A stretch of DNA of 64,000 nt from Spirometra erinaceieuropaei (lineage: Eukaryota > Platyhelminthes > Cestoda > Diphyllobothriidea > Diphyllobothriidae). A program made the translations under genes and the position numbers. The notes below the pieces were generated by a model. That model was not told the origin of the DNA. It did not search any database and saw nothing but the letters and a program-made list of their open reading frames with translations. This document shows, in pieces, positions 48,709-61,027 of the stretch (within the stretch, counting starts at the first letter, position 1; every line of letters starts with the position of its first letter). The DNA lies in contig CACRXP010000169.1 in the NCBI GenBank assembly GCA_902702965.1, forward strand, positions 271,089 through 335,088, written 5' to 3'.

Positions 48709-51700
48709 TAATTTTCTAGGCTGGCTTCATTCTCAATTACTTGCTTTGTTTTTTCGGACCACTGTTATTGCGCACACTTTCCTTCCTCCAAAAAATCAGC
48801 ATTAAAATTTAACAGCTAATTCAGCCGCAAATAGGCATATTAGAGAGAACACCAGGACTTCTGGATGACTGCAAAGCCTGGAGGTTCTTTCCACGAATGC
48901 CTTCACAGTTGCACTTGTGGAGGAAAGGGGAAGGACGGCTTCTGGACCCTAAGCACCAGCCTAAACAGTATTTTAATGTTAGATGACAGTTTACCAATAT
49001 CAAATTTTTGAGTTGCTCAAAACTAGAGAGCGAGCCCACAGAGCACACGGTCATAAGCCGAAGACTAACAGGAAAATTCCAACGGCCACTCCATAAAGCC
49101 TTCCCTTCATGAACAGATTGAACAAGGTCCCACCAACTTGTTTCTGTTTTTAAAAAAAACATGGAGAAGAATTCAGCCTCGCCGTCCATTAACTCTGGTA
49201 CTTTGGGCAGGTAGACTAAAAGAAGTCATTATATTCACCCCTACATGAACAGTAGGAGTGGTTTAAAGATTAACTATGGACTTTTACTTCTCAGATCAAC
49301 GGGAAAAATTTCACTTTGATGCTTCAAAACTGCCTCCAGTAAGGACAGCAAGGTTTTTAACGGCCGTTTACGGCTTACGTGCCGTGATCAGCCATTCTTA
49401 CCCCAATCCAGACTTCCGAGCTTCCAAGTTTCAACCCGGATCCAGATAGTTAGTGGGTTCTTTCCTCTGCCGTAGCTGTTGAATCCTATTCTTTCCGCTC
49501 CTATTTGAAAAATTTCAAGTCGCCGCTGAGAGAACGTCTATCCCTTTGATCCGATAGGCGAATGGGGAAGTATACGACCAAGCGGCGCAGAGTTATGAGT
49601 GACCAGCAAATAGCCAGCATTACTGGTAAAGCCCTGGAGTACTGGAACAGTTATTTTTGGGTTAATGTAAGGCAGACATCTTGGGCTCCTGACTAAAGTA
49701 GAAGGGCATTCAGCGGTCACGTTGGATTGTGAATGCAAATACTAAGACGCTTCATTGCAGATCATCCTGCGTTTATTAAAATCAATAACAGCAAAAAATG
49801 AAAAGGAAACATAGGAGGAATGATAGAACAGACTATAAAAATGTTCATAGTTAAGGAAACCAATCATGGTTTAGCTCAAACTATATAGAGGAAAAAGACC
49901 TACTTGGAAAAAAGCAGACGATGACAAGGAAATACAGGTCTGACCCATGATACTTTTGCGAAATCGGGTCCACTCTAAAAGGGTTGGCCCTTAACATGGG
50001 TCTCGGATTCTTCACAGGTTCGCAAAACTTACTCCTATGCAAACGCGTGATATGGTCAAACACCACAATATTTCAGGCCACTATTTTCTTGCGATTTAGC
50101 CACATGCTACTTAAGGAGATACAACCCGATTTTTAATCACAGAAACGTCACTTTTCTACAACAGTCAAAAACTATGTTCGCTGCGTAATGGTAGGAGGAT
50201 AAGTGGTGCCAAAATCAACAATAGAGGCCTGTTTAGCAAAGACACCTACCTCGGGTGAATCCGGCCACCACCTGTTGCTGGACCTTCGGACAGCTGCTAG
50301 TTGCTGTCTATCAAAGCGGTCTTAAAATGACAGAATGTTGGAAGCCGAGGCAGTAGGAGAGAGGAGTGAGGAATGAGAGACGCCTGCGACACTACCAAGA
50401 CGCATGACCCCATTAGTTCGTAAACCGAGTAGCCAAAGGCTTGTTCGCATGTACTGGCGGTAGAACCTAGCTGGAAGAAGATTAATGTTTAATGCGTTTA
50501 GTAGATCTTTTTCTGTGGACAACACGAGTGGTACAGTCTTGCGCAAATTTTTTGTCCCAAAGGTCTCACCGATAAGCCGAGTAAAGACAGTGAAATATGA
50601 GTAAAATAATAACCGGCATTTGTATGAACCGACCAAATTCAAAATCCCCTCCTATCTGCAACGCGCACAATCAGGCGGATGAGGAAATTCAAATAACGAT
50701 CTACAGCCGCGGTTTCAAATTAATGGCGAATTCTACTCAGCCCATACAAGAATACATGAAAAAAGAACAAGAAGCAACCTCTGATTGATAGTTACGATCT
50801 AATGTGAGTTTGCAGAACTCGGTGGATTTGGCCTGAATCTTAAAAAAGTTAGAATTAAGCATCTAGAAAATCCATGCGTTTCGTCAACTCCCAAAAAGTA
50901 CTTGCGAGTTTTTCAGATGCATCTTAGGGCGTGAAAGGAAGAAATTGGATATGAAACAAGTCAAACTTTGGTGACCTTGTCAGCGTGGAAATGATGTTTA
51001 AGTTATTTTTGAAGTATTTGTGTTTCGAATATCTTGAAGTATGTCAAAATATAAAATCTTTCGAACAACGTGCTCATAGCGACGTGTAAAGCCCTTGGAA
51101 ATTTACAGTTCCAATTCACAGATTCTCTTTAATTGATTTCCTCCCCTACTTGAAAAATACCAACCCAAATGGAAAAAATGGGTACCCCATCATTCAGGTA
51201 GAATAACCAAGGGAGTTTTATAGGTGCCACTGCTTGGCTGATAAGGACTAAAGCAAAAATTTCACTGGGACTGCGAAATTTTTTGTTGTCAGAACGGTAA
51301 ATATTAATTTAGGTTGTGATTAATTTTCGAGGCTTTGGATTGCTTTCGAGACGATTTCGTGTCTATTCCCCTGCGCGTCTGAGATTTATGACGAATGCTA
51401 GTCAGCTTCCTACCCGTCACTACATCATTTGCGATTCAGATAACCAGGCTGATTACGTTGAAATCATTCTAGGATGTAAGCAAAATTTTCTTGCAGAAAC
51501 TGACAAAAATCATTTATACTTCGTCAAGTGATCCATCAGAGATTATCAGACACCTGAAAAATAAAGAACACGGAATCTATTAATTGGGCATTGCTTATTT
51601 CAAGTAGATTAGAAAGATAATTGAAGAAAAGCATACGCACAGTGCCATTTTGTGACCTATGATACCGACTGTTTAATGCATATTTAGGGGAAATGTGAGA

Positions 51701-54700
51701 GAATTCGATAACTGCCAAGTCTTGTTTAATTCTGCAATCTAATACTGTTACACTTTCACCATGCTGAGACTCATCTTATTCTGAAAAATTGACTGGATAT
51801 AATATATTCAAAACAGATAAAAATGCGAAAATGTCCAACAAGGATAGACCCTTGCTGGCATATTTTTGGTCTATATGGAAAAATATGGCTGTTAATAATG
51901 ATATTATGGCCGATTCGTCCCCATACTCATTTTGCGAAAAGCAATAGGGGAGATGAAATCTTGCGATTTCTCTCTATTATAAACCTCGAATTAAGTTCCT
52001 TCGGAAATAATCGTAACGAAATTTGTACGCGAAGGTCCTTCCATTTCGAAATTTGAAGTATTAAGCCTGGCCTTGGTGCAGACCTTTCAAAATGTACCAT
52101 GCATTGTATGATAACTCTCGATAACCGTGAAAGTTTACAAGAGTAGCATTTCGATGTAAACCCTAGTAATTTTGGTGTGTAGAGAGCCCAAAATATAGGT
52201 ATTGTCTCAGAAATTAGTTTGTTCGTTTAACAGAACCGAAATCCTTTGTTCTTAGATGTTACTTAACCTATAGAAAGGCAGGTTGCAAGTGCATTTTCCC
52301 TAGGGTATCTTCTGACCTCCGTAGCTATTTAATCATTTTCGACGGAATTATGTAAGAGCGGTGACTAATTCTTTTGGTTTGGCTAGTTCGAATACTTCTC
52401 CATCGAAAAGGAGTGGAGGAAATAGCAGTTACTTGCGAGGAATTATCCTGGGCTTAAAAAAGTTCGGGCCTTCGGTCAACTAACCGAGGGCCACCGCAAA
52501 TACAATCCCTGCGCGACATCAGTTTGGGCGCAGAAGATCTGGTTGATAAGTCGCAGCCCCACCCCTGCGCTGCAAATAATGGACATTAACTACCCTGGGT
52601 GTTCTATGACATTCTGAAGCGTTGAAAGTTCAGCGATGATGCCTGTATAAACAATAAAGAAACCAAGTCCGACGAACGTACGGTTAGCCAACCCAACATT
52701 GTGCTGGCAGAGAACAGGCATGCAATCCCTCAAACTATCCTGGACCAAGATGAGCCCAGCATGTACGTTCTCACATCCTGCCACATCGCGCCACCGTGAC
52801 GAAACTTCAGCACAGTTCACTGTCAGACACACTCCCCCTTCTCCATAGGCCTCTGACAGGGCCGACATTTTCGAGCGCCCTCACCCTCATAACTACTGTG
52901 CATTAACAGTTTTAAATTTCACCGTTTTACCTTAATTTTTATTACTGTACAGAGCTAAGGATAGTTTGTCAAAAACGTAGGATCGCCAGATTTGACTCTG
53001 TTGACTGTCCGAAGGACCACATTTGCGTCCATGCGGTGTCCTGTGTCTGCCAGGCGACCGAAGACTGACCTGTTGACCGTCTTCGTCTCGTCTTCCGCTA
53101 GTCAAGCTGAATTTTGTTTTCCCATCCTTCTAAGCAGATGTTGGCTCGATAAACCAGTATGGCCTATTTTTCAGGAGTAGATTAAGAAGCAAATGCACGT
53201 GGGGGTCGTCTGAGTCGGCAGCTTGTCAGCGCATTCCGGTCGTGGAACCGGGGTTGTGGATAACAATACCTGGATGTTGGCAGCAGGCAAGGTCTGAGTC
53301 AGCTACCCTCTGGCTAGTGCCCCTGGTGCATCTTCTTGTAAGTGTGATTCAAGGAAACAGACTTCCTTTTCAGCGATAACTCCTCTGACTTCCGTAAACA
53401 TTTCTGACAACAAACCCTTCTGTGTTACAATTTTCCTTAAGAGTACTTCGTGATTGCCATTTAGGGAGTAAAGTCCTCTGGCTGTGGTAGCCAGCCATCG
53501 AAGCAAGTTCCCTTTCTAGCTGAGTGGTACAAAAATAATAAGTTGATTTGTGTTCGCCACTGCAACATTAACTAAGTGTTCTAAAAGAATGGCTCTTTTT
53601 GTTTTTTCCTTAAAACTTAATTGAATTCAAGTAAAAGTATGGAATTTGGGCTGGTCACGTTTCCTAGGTGGCATTTTTTGCTGAGTGGATTCACAGGGGG
53701 TTGTCAGATTCAGCCCTAATTCCAGTCTTGTCGCAAATTCGCTTTGCCATGGTCAGTGATGGTCATTTTTTGCTTGCAACGGAGTAAGTATCAGTCCTAA
53801 TTGTTGTTTGAAAGTGTGGGCTGAACAAAATTCACTCGCGCGTTACCTGATTGACATTACGCGTAACCGTCTGTCTTAGAACTTCGAACAGAGGTTGTCA
53901 GAGGTTAGTGTGTTTACACGCAAAAAGGGAAGGCTGTATCTACAGGCTGGTCTTTCGCGTGAGTCTGAATACCGCGCTAGCTTTAAATCAGACAAAGTGC
54001 CGAGAAGTGGCTAATTTACAAGGTAAATAGACAGTGGCTAATGATCTACAAGTGAGTTGATGTGTCATCGAAGAAGACTCGGGAACAGATAAAATCTTCA
54101 TCCGCATTATTGAGACAGCGCATAGTAACTTGACTATATTACCTCGGCATGCAAAAACTACTTTCTATCCACAGCATGCGGCAAACACAAAATAGAAAAT
54201 TTAAAATATTCTATAGGTGATACTGTATTCTAGCCAATTCTTTTCATGTCAGCATGTTGCAAAATTCAAACGAGTAATCAAAGGAGATGCGTCCTAGACC
54301 TTATGACCCAAAGCATAAGCCTCTCGGGTCCTTCCAGACTTCATTTGGATCACGACCGGCTGCCTGCTGGGATAAAATCAGAACTGACCTTCCCAGTTTC
54401 CCTGGCGTCGCCAGTAATAGGTCCTGATTACTGACCTGTTTTTCTTCATGTAGCTCCCTGTACGGAGTATGGACTCGGAGCCTTAAGGCAAAACAACACG
54501 CCCCTACTGCGTCCTGAAGTAAGATGAGACCAGAGAACGCTGTTGCCCTCTGTACGGTTCTTTGTGATGCGTGCTTAGATTAAACCGACAGCACAAAGAA
54601 AGTTGACAATCTCACCCTGAAATTGTTAGTTGGTTAAGTAGTTTTTAAAGTCAGAATTCAGCCTTACGAACTGCTGACCACTTCAAACCCGGCAACTTCT

Positions 54701-54959
54701 TGGAGCAAATGCGACCGATGAGGCCACATCTGACCAAGCCATAGCTTTCGCGTGATCTATTTTGTCATTGTCAAGCATCTCGCCAAGTGGGCCACTGAGC
54801 TCTCATCGTTGTTGCCAAAGCAAACTCTCGAGAGTTAAGCGCGCAATGTTCTGTTTACCACCCCTGTCATTAAAGCTCGAGATTCTAATTGCAATTTCAC
54901 CTTACCTATGCACTTTCTGCCCACTTGTTTACTGACAGGTTTTGCTTGTCCCGTGATCC
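48709..54959. other. No recognisable gene apart from the doubtful frame at 53303-53515
   Basis: The longest frame, 122 codons on the - strand (48821-49189), has no known motif. Near 54721 the bases CCACATCTGACC match one end of element M, but no partner end is present. Confidence 0.45.
53303..53515 (-). CDS. Unrecognised short open frame, possible exon
   Basis: About 70 codons on the - strand with helix-like, charged composition (LLRKIVTQKGLLSEMF, GVIAEKEVCFLESH). It begins directly after a CAGCTAG that could serve as a splice acceptor. No family is recognised, no neighbour supports it, and the size is within chance expectation. Confidence 0.12.
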   Translation of the reverse strand, partial: KGNLLRWLATTARGLYSLNGNHEVLLRKIVTQKGLLSEMFTEVRGVIAEKEVCFLESHLQEDAPGALARG

Positions 54960-55960
54960 ACGCAAAGGATTGTAGAAATGATGTGTAGGCGGGGCGGATG
55001 GGGGGGGGGAGAATGTGAGGATCAGTGAGCCTTTAAATCCCATCTGGAACAGTTGTCGCTTTCGTTATTGCGAGAAGCAAACTGCGATAACTCCAAAAGC
55101 CTCCAATGACGACAGCTGAAGCAACGAAAGTGGAGAAATTATGGCAGACGGATAAGGGATGACAACGAGCATGCTTATCAGCTACTAATTGGCGCGGGAC
55201 TACGCCACCTTCATCTTCGCTCTGCCGACAGCTTAATCGCACACGCACCCGCTGGACAGTGCATCCAACCCGATAGCTGTCAATCACAGAGGGTAATTTC
55301 TGTCATGCGCACGCGCGTGCTCCTGTGTTCATTGGGGGAAGGGGGGGGCGTAGTCAGCCCCTAGTAAGAAGGAAGTGGAATAGTGTGAATGTCTGTTTTG
55401 TTAGCCTTCACACGACCGCTGCGCGCGTGCAATGCGACCACCCGCTGGCCTCCTTTCCGTTTGTCTTCCTCCCCCCGCCCCCGAGGCTTTGGTGACGGAT
55501 TCCATACCCGCGCCTCCCCTGTAGCAGTAACTGTGGTGCTGGTGGTGGTGCCAGCATCAGCAGTGGCAGCAACGACAGTAAAGGTGTCGGGTGTATTAGG
55601 AGGAGCGAGAGAAAGGGAGTATGTGCAGATAAACAGACGAAATGCGAGGCCGTCAATGATTCACAGTCTGCCTTGCGGGGGGAGTACCCTGCACAACCCC
55701 ATAGTCACGCGTTTCTACAGCACGAAACACAATGGCTCTGCACACGCAGCCCACATCTCTTGGACCACCACCCTCCCGCCTACGCACGTCCAGTGTGCCT
55801 CTGCCCCCGCAGCGGTGGTGGTGTCGTTTTTTGGCGTCGAAGGCGACGACAGTGTGCGCCACCCGCAGAGAACGCATAACCGCGGGGCGCCTTCCGCCCG
55901 TCCATTGCTCGATGGGCACAATGATTAGATCATCATCCTGTGACTACTAAAGGTGCGTGG
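54960..55960. other. GC-rich, CpG-dense island with G runs
   Basis: Contains two poly-G stretches (54990-55010 and 55334-55350) and dense CpG between 55410 and 55900. The 179-codon + frame (55389-55928) is Ala, Arg, Thr and Val rich and is overlapped by frames of 68-88 codons on the other strand and frames. It shows none of the cysteine pattern or membrane segments expected for the missing part of Frizzled, which lies 3.6 kb downstream. A regulatory island is as likely as an exon. Confidence 0.35.
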
Positions 55961-57264
55961 TCCTTTTTTCCAAAGTCGAACAAAAGACGGTTTTGAGTGT
56001 TGGCAAGTGTAAAAATTTGTGGAACCCTTATAAGGTGTTCAAGCGCGACATACGAATCAGTCCGCACGAGTACAGCCTACATCTTCGCTATATGTTAATA
56101 CAGAAAGCAGTGAGCCGGCAGAATAAGTAGATGCGAGTTAGCTTTTCGGAATTAACTTCGCCTCTCGTCGGTCTATGTTCCATCCCCCACCCGAACGGCA
56201 TGCAACCAGGGTGGATCAGTAAGTCGTCACTCTCGCTCGGCATGAGGCTGTAGATTAATTGTGTTCCATGAAAATTGGCTGCGGTTCACGATGGATCTGC
56301 AACAAATTCCCTTCGCTTTCTGATTTTAAATGTGTGTAGTGAATCTCACTTGCTTGTTTCCAGGCCAAAGTGTCGGCAAGAGCCTTTATTTACCTTTTGC
56401 CCATACACCTACTTATGATGTTGAGTGTCGCCATGCTACGCTGAAGGATAAGGACTGACATTAAACATCAACTTACCATAAACAAATTTATGCACACACT
56501 TTTTGCAAATCTCATTTGGATAGTGTCCGCATGCGAAGGTTAGTTGTAATGTATTGAACTGAATACTTACAGAGAACCCGCAACAGCACATCACAGTCCT
56601 GCTTCATTTCAGTTCCTCCGAACAGTTTACCCTTCGGCCGCCCTTCTTTCCTTCGATACGTCCTATATGTTCCATGTAACGGAACGCCTCCCTGGTGTAC
56701 TTTAGGAAGTTAATGCGACATTGTAATTGGTGCGAACGAAAAGGCAATAGGTGCCCCCCTATCCTTAAAAAAATCTCCTCAAATTACTGACTTTGGTGCG
56801 TGACTCAGACAATTTGCGTTTGAAAAATTAGGAAGATTGAAGTAAAACATTTTGCGGCCGACGTTTATGCAGAAGCACATAGGTCGCGACATTTACAGCT
56901 GACATGGCGACTGCTGTATTAAATCCTAAACTAAAAGGTCGGTTCTCTCGGTCTAGTTTGGATCTTGCCGAGTAAACGTTCCCTAGCTAAGCAGCTTCCT
57001 AACTGATGCCATTGAACCACCTATCCACATCAGCTCCACTGTGTTGTATTTCCCTTACAATCCTCTTACTGGACACGAATTTGCGAAAATTGCACAGAAA
57101 TCACATTAATTCCTGATATACACGCAAAGGAAATCTCTAGAAGACAGTTTTGGAAAAGGAGATCGGAGGAAAGGAATTTTCTTCCTCTGAACTTTCGGAT
57201 GCCTGAGTATCAAATAACTTCGTCCAGGCAAAGTATGTTCACTAGATATGGACGAATACTGACG

Positions 57265-57515
57265 CACAGGGATAGGGGAAGCAGGATCCACCTCTCCCGC
57301 GAATCCCGTGTTTGTCACCTACCTCGCGAAGATTTTGGTTTAATTGCGCTTGAAATTGTGGCCGGGTCCCGTAGCGTTGTTGTCATTCTTCGCCACTGTT
57401 AGTGCGAGTTCGGCCACCTGCGAATGTCAAGATCATTGTCGCAGGAAACAAGTTTGTCTGCAATGGATGTGGGAGCTCCTAGCTGTACCATTTGTGTGGT
57501 TGCGTAACGTCTATA
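57265..57515 (+). repeat. Dispersed repeat Q, copy 2
   Basis: Matches 38770-39085 through CTTGAAATTGTGGCCGGGTC, AGTGCGAGTTCGGCCACCTG, TTGTCGCAGGAA and GGATGTGGGAGC. It lies in the same orientation. Confidence 0.5.
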
Positions 57516-58711
57516 TCCTGTATATACATATGCATACTACACCTCCTTCCATGCGCTGCATTATTTTGTTTCTGCCTTAGGTGATCGGCTTAAGTCTGGA
57601 TCCGCTGCATCACGAAAATACCTTTCCTATTCCAGTAACTGTGTTTGACCTTAGTTTGTTGGTGTGGGAACCTCATAAATTGGCGCGGATCCCTAGAGCA
57701 AGGCTGATGCTCTTGTTTGAGGCACATCTCTTTTGAGGAGAGAGGTCTAGGGCTGTCCGAAACTGTCGGTGACTACGACGTTGTGCGAATTTCGCTTGGC
57801 TTAGAGACGCCCAAATCACCTGCTGACTTCTGGCATATCAACACAGTACTTATCTGCGTGAAGTATGAGGCGTGAAGCGGAACGCCTTGTTTTCGAAAAG
57901 ATTTAATGTCTAACTCCCTTTACCAGCTCGTGGACCCATCGTTGTATGTAGTAGAGACAAATACTGATAAGCAGTGAGGAGATGAGGGGTGGTTCATAGA
58001 ATCCTTCCCTGGCTGTCACTCGTTGTTCGTGTTCTGTGCAGAAATAAGGGGTTTCCATTTCACACACTGGCCGTCTGGGTGAGTGTCCACTCCCTGTATC
58101 TCAGCAGTCACGCAAGTATGTCCTACTTACTTGACATGGCTGTCTTCCTATACACACCCCTTAAGGACCTACATTTCTTCGAACACACGAGCGACTGGAA
58201 GGCTCTTCCTAGTGTGCTGGCGTGGTTTATGACTAGGAATCGGACACTTGTTGCGACTATTCAGCTACGCCAAAAGCCGACTGTAGTTACTGAGGTTCTT
58301 CGTTTGCGTCTTACCTGGCATTATTTGGAATGCATAATTTAGGCCTTCGAACTTACTGAAGGAAGGATATACGAGAACCACTCGTATATTTTTTTAAAGC
58401 TGATATGAATAGATTTCAGAACCTGATTTTAGAAATTCATGTTCTTTGAAAATTGCCCCGATTTCGCGCCCAAATGACAGATGAAATCTCAATCATCACG
58501 ATTACAACTGATGTATGTGCCATCCATAATACGTGGATAATGCTGGCGGTCCCTTCAGTTTATTCAGTTTATTTGGTAAGAATAATAGGCGAGGCCTTTG
58601 AAAACCCTACTGATCATATGTCAGCTCGTCAGAAAAACCTGCGAATTTCTTCCGCGTGGGTACAAGCGCCGTTAAAGTTGTGCTTGAGATGTTAACTGCG
58701 CAGGAAATACG

Positions 58712-58778
58712 NNNNNNNNNNNNNNNNNNNNNNNNNNNNNNNNNNNNNNNNNNNNNNNNNNNNNNNNNNNNNNNNNNN
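58712..58778. other. Assembly gap (67 N)
   Basis: A run of 67 undetermined bases lies about 750 bp upstream of the Frizzled exon. The open frames that span it on both strands are meaningless. Confidence 0.99.
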
Positions 58779-59512
58779 AGCAAAAAGAGGCGACCTCTTT
58801 TTCGCGCACGTAGAAGTGTAATAAAGATCACACTAAGAAGCAGACATTGAGCTGGATTCTCAGTTCCCGAATCAGTCGCCTCCCATACACACATTACTGA
58901 ATACGAGGATCGAGTCACCCGGTCTGTTGGCAGCCTTCCAGGCCACAACTTTTAACGCATCTACCAGGCCTCAATGAAGCCCAATTATTACTATTGTTAG
59001 TATCTTAATTAAGTGGGGGAGGGAGAGGATGAGGCAGCGGCATCTTCAGACTTATTCGATGTCAGTACAACCGTCAATACTACCAAGATTCCCCTCCGAT
59101 CATACATGGCATTCTGCGCATGTGCACTCAGTGTGAAGTTCCAGTAAACGCGATCGAACTGATAAGGCACCTGCAGCATAAGACGTAGGTTCCACGATTG
59201 GTTTCCTATTACCCAATTATTTTCAGGGTAGACCGGAGCAACAGTAATAGGATCTCGGATTTACGATGTTGCTGATCAGTCGATTTGGTATTCTTCGTGG
59301 GGCTTTTATGTTTTGTGTATACCCGTAAGCTTGCGTGCTTAGTTCCAGGTATTGGTAATGCCAAGGGTTGGCCGAAGAAGGCAGAATAAGAACGAAACGG
59401 CTGTAAACTCAACCTCACCTGTCACTTTTCATATATTAATTATGTAATGGAAAATATTTTTTTCGCGCTATTCACCTGCAATGGAATCTAGATCTCAACC
59501 GTCACGACTGAG

Positions 59513-59530
59513 TTTCCTGTTTCCCCGCAG
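59513..59530 (+). promoter_or_regulatory. Splice acceptor of the Frizzled exon
   Basis: A pyrimidine tract (tttcctgtttccccgcag) ends in CAG directly before the codon where Frizzled homology starts. Reading from 59531 keeps the frame of the long open reading frame, so the intron is phase 0. No other AG nearby has a comparable tract. Confidence 0.88.
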
Positions 59531-61027
59531 ATATTTCACTTCATCTCCTGGGTCCTTCCGGCTGTCCAGACAGGGATCGTGCTAATGGTTAGAGCGGTGG
59601 ACGGCGATCCCGTTGCGGGCCTTTGCTCCGTGGGCGCCACGAACGACGCAAACCTCACCTTCCATGTCCTGCTTCCCCTCGTCATCTACACCATAATTGG
59701 GACCTTCTTCCTTTTCGCCGGCTTCGTCGCACTTTGCCGAATCCGAAGTGTAATCAAATTCCAAATACCCATCGGTGTCCGCACTGACAGGCTGGAAAAG
59801 TTAATGATCAAACTCGGAATTTTTGGTCTACTCTATACGGTGCCGGCGGTCGTAGTGATTGCATGCCTCTCCTACGAACTGCAACAACGGTCGCTCTGGC
59901 AGCTTGGCGTCGCGTGTAGTTGTCAGTTTAAGCAATCCGCAGACATTCCAGGTGATCAGTTGGTCAAAGAATTGCCCCCTTGGCAACCGCCGGCACCTGA
60001 GTACGCCATCTTCATGCTGAAGTATTTCATGTCCCTTATTGTTGGTATTACCTCTGGCTTTTGGATCTGGTCTGGCAAGACATTGGCGTCGTGGCGTCGA
60101 GTTTGTCTAAGTTTCTACGCCAGAGACACAGCCGCCTACGCGCAAAACAGTTCCCGCTACCGGCCTACAGGCAAGTCCTTCCTTCCCGCGCCGTGTCAGA
60201 ATCATGTAACTCCTGGTCCACAGACTGTTCAATCACCTTCGCAGTACTCCATCAACAAAGTGACGCATTCCAGCTCCGGTAGAATTCAGCCACAGAGCTT
60301 CAATCTTCCTTCTAGTGGGGGCCAACAGTCCAATATCCATGCTCCGTCCGTGCCCGCTGTTACGACTTCCGGCACCAATATATACACCGCCAGGCCGACC
60401 AGAGAGTGCTTCGACGTTTTTGGAGCTAAGAGTTTCGATATTGAGCCCAACCAGCAGATGTACTATACTCAGACTCCCCTCGTCGATGCCTCTGTCAGAC
60501 CACTGACCCAGTCTGTAGGACACCTACCTCCAGGGGGTCTCACACCGAGTAACAGTCAAGGTTCAACGGCCCTCACAAAATTCACTCACGGATCTAGCAG
60601 CGGAATTGGTAGCCTCAGCCTGGTGAGCAGCTACGCTTGTCCGACAGCCACCAGTCCATCTCGGGCTGGCAATGGAAAGAAACCAGATGGCGCCAATGAC
60701 TGTGATCTACAATTAAGGATGCGGGGAAGTGACAGCTTCCCGAAACCTTCCTACGTCTCCTCCGAGGCCGCCTTTCCCCCGACATTCTCCGATATTTTGC
60801 AGGTGCCGAACTTCCCAGGACCAATAGGAGCAATTCCAAACTTCCAGTACAATAGTTCCTCTGCCCCAACGAGTAATAGTAATACCACCATCACTGCAGG
60901 CATACCTAATAATAGTAGTGGTAGTAGTTGCATGAGTAAGCCAAGTAGTGGAGAGCCGATGTTTACCAATCCTGTCCCCGTCGATGTCATGTTCAATGGT
61001 CGCATGAACCCAGGCTCCTTATTTTAG
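59531..61027 (+). CDS. fzd5/8: Frizzled 5/8-type Wnt receptor, 3'-terminal coding exon
   Basis: Seven-pass Wnt receptor of the plasma membrane; this exon supplies the C-terminal 498 residues. It opens in membrane segment 4 (residues 1-20, IFHFISWVLPAVQ), followed by extracellular loop 2 with VDGDPVAGLCSVG (conserved Cys 32) and a glycosylation sequon NLT at 41-43. Segment 5 lies at about 44-71, the intracellular loop has CRIRSVIK and TDRLEKLMIKLG, segment 6 is at 95-117 and segment 7 at 158-182. KTLASW (183-188, nt 60077-60094) is the KTxxxW motif that binds Dishevelled. VDGDPVAG, RIRSVIK and the YFM..VVGITSG-like segment 7 match the Frizzled 5/8 class best, known from family knowledge. The tail of about 310 residues is rich in Ser, Pro, Gly and Asn and ends GSLF, which could be a PDZ ligand. 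The exon is read from the acceptor at 59530 in phase 0. The cysteine-rich domain and segments 1-3 are missing and must lie on upstream exons. No frameshift is seen. Confidence 0.96.
   Translation: MFHFISWVLPAVQTGIVLMVRAVDGDPVAGLCSVGATNDANLTFHVLLPLVIYTIIGTFFLFAGFVALCRIRSVIKFQIPIGVRTDRLEKLMIKLGIFGLLYTVPAVVVIACLSYELQQRSLWQLGVACSCQFKQSADIPGDQLVKELPPWQPPAPEYAIFMLKYFMSLIVGITSGFWIWSGKTLASWRRVCLSFYARDTAAYAQNSSRYRPTGKSFLPAPCQNHVTPGPQTVQSPSQYSINKVTHSSSGRIQPQSFNLPSSGGQQSNIHAPSVPAVTTSGTNIYTARPTRECFDVFGAKSFDIEPNQQMYYTQTPLVDASVRPLTQSVGHLPPGGLTPSNSQGSTALTKFTHGSSSGIGSLSLVSSYACPTATSPSRAGNGKKPDGANDCDLQLRMRGSDSFPKPSYVSSEAAFPPTFSDILQVPNFPGPIGAIPNFQYNSSSAPTSNSNTTITAGIPNNSSGSSCMSKPSSGEPMFTNPVPVDVMFNGRMNPGSLF

Larger units (their letters stand above)
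55961..59512. other. Presumed intron upstream of the Frizzled exon
   Basis: Apart from repeat Q copy 2 and the N gap, nothing is recognised. I looked for Frizzled segment 1-3 signatures (the WWV..L motif of segment 3, the cysteine-rich domain) on the + strand and saw none. Confidence 0.4.

Noticed and set aside
54721..54740. CCACATCTGACC as a third element M copy
   Set aside because: Only one 12-bp end is present; no matching opposite end or interior was found nearby.
55389..55928. 179-codon frame as the upstream Frizzled exon
   Set aside because: It lacks the ten-cysteine pattern of the Wnt-binding domain and any run resembling Frizzled membrane segments 1-3.
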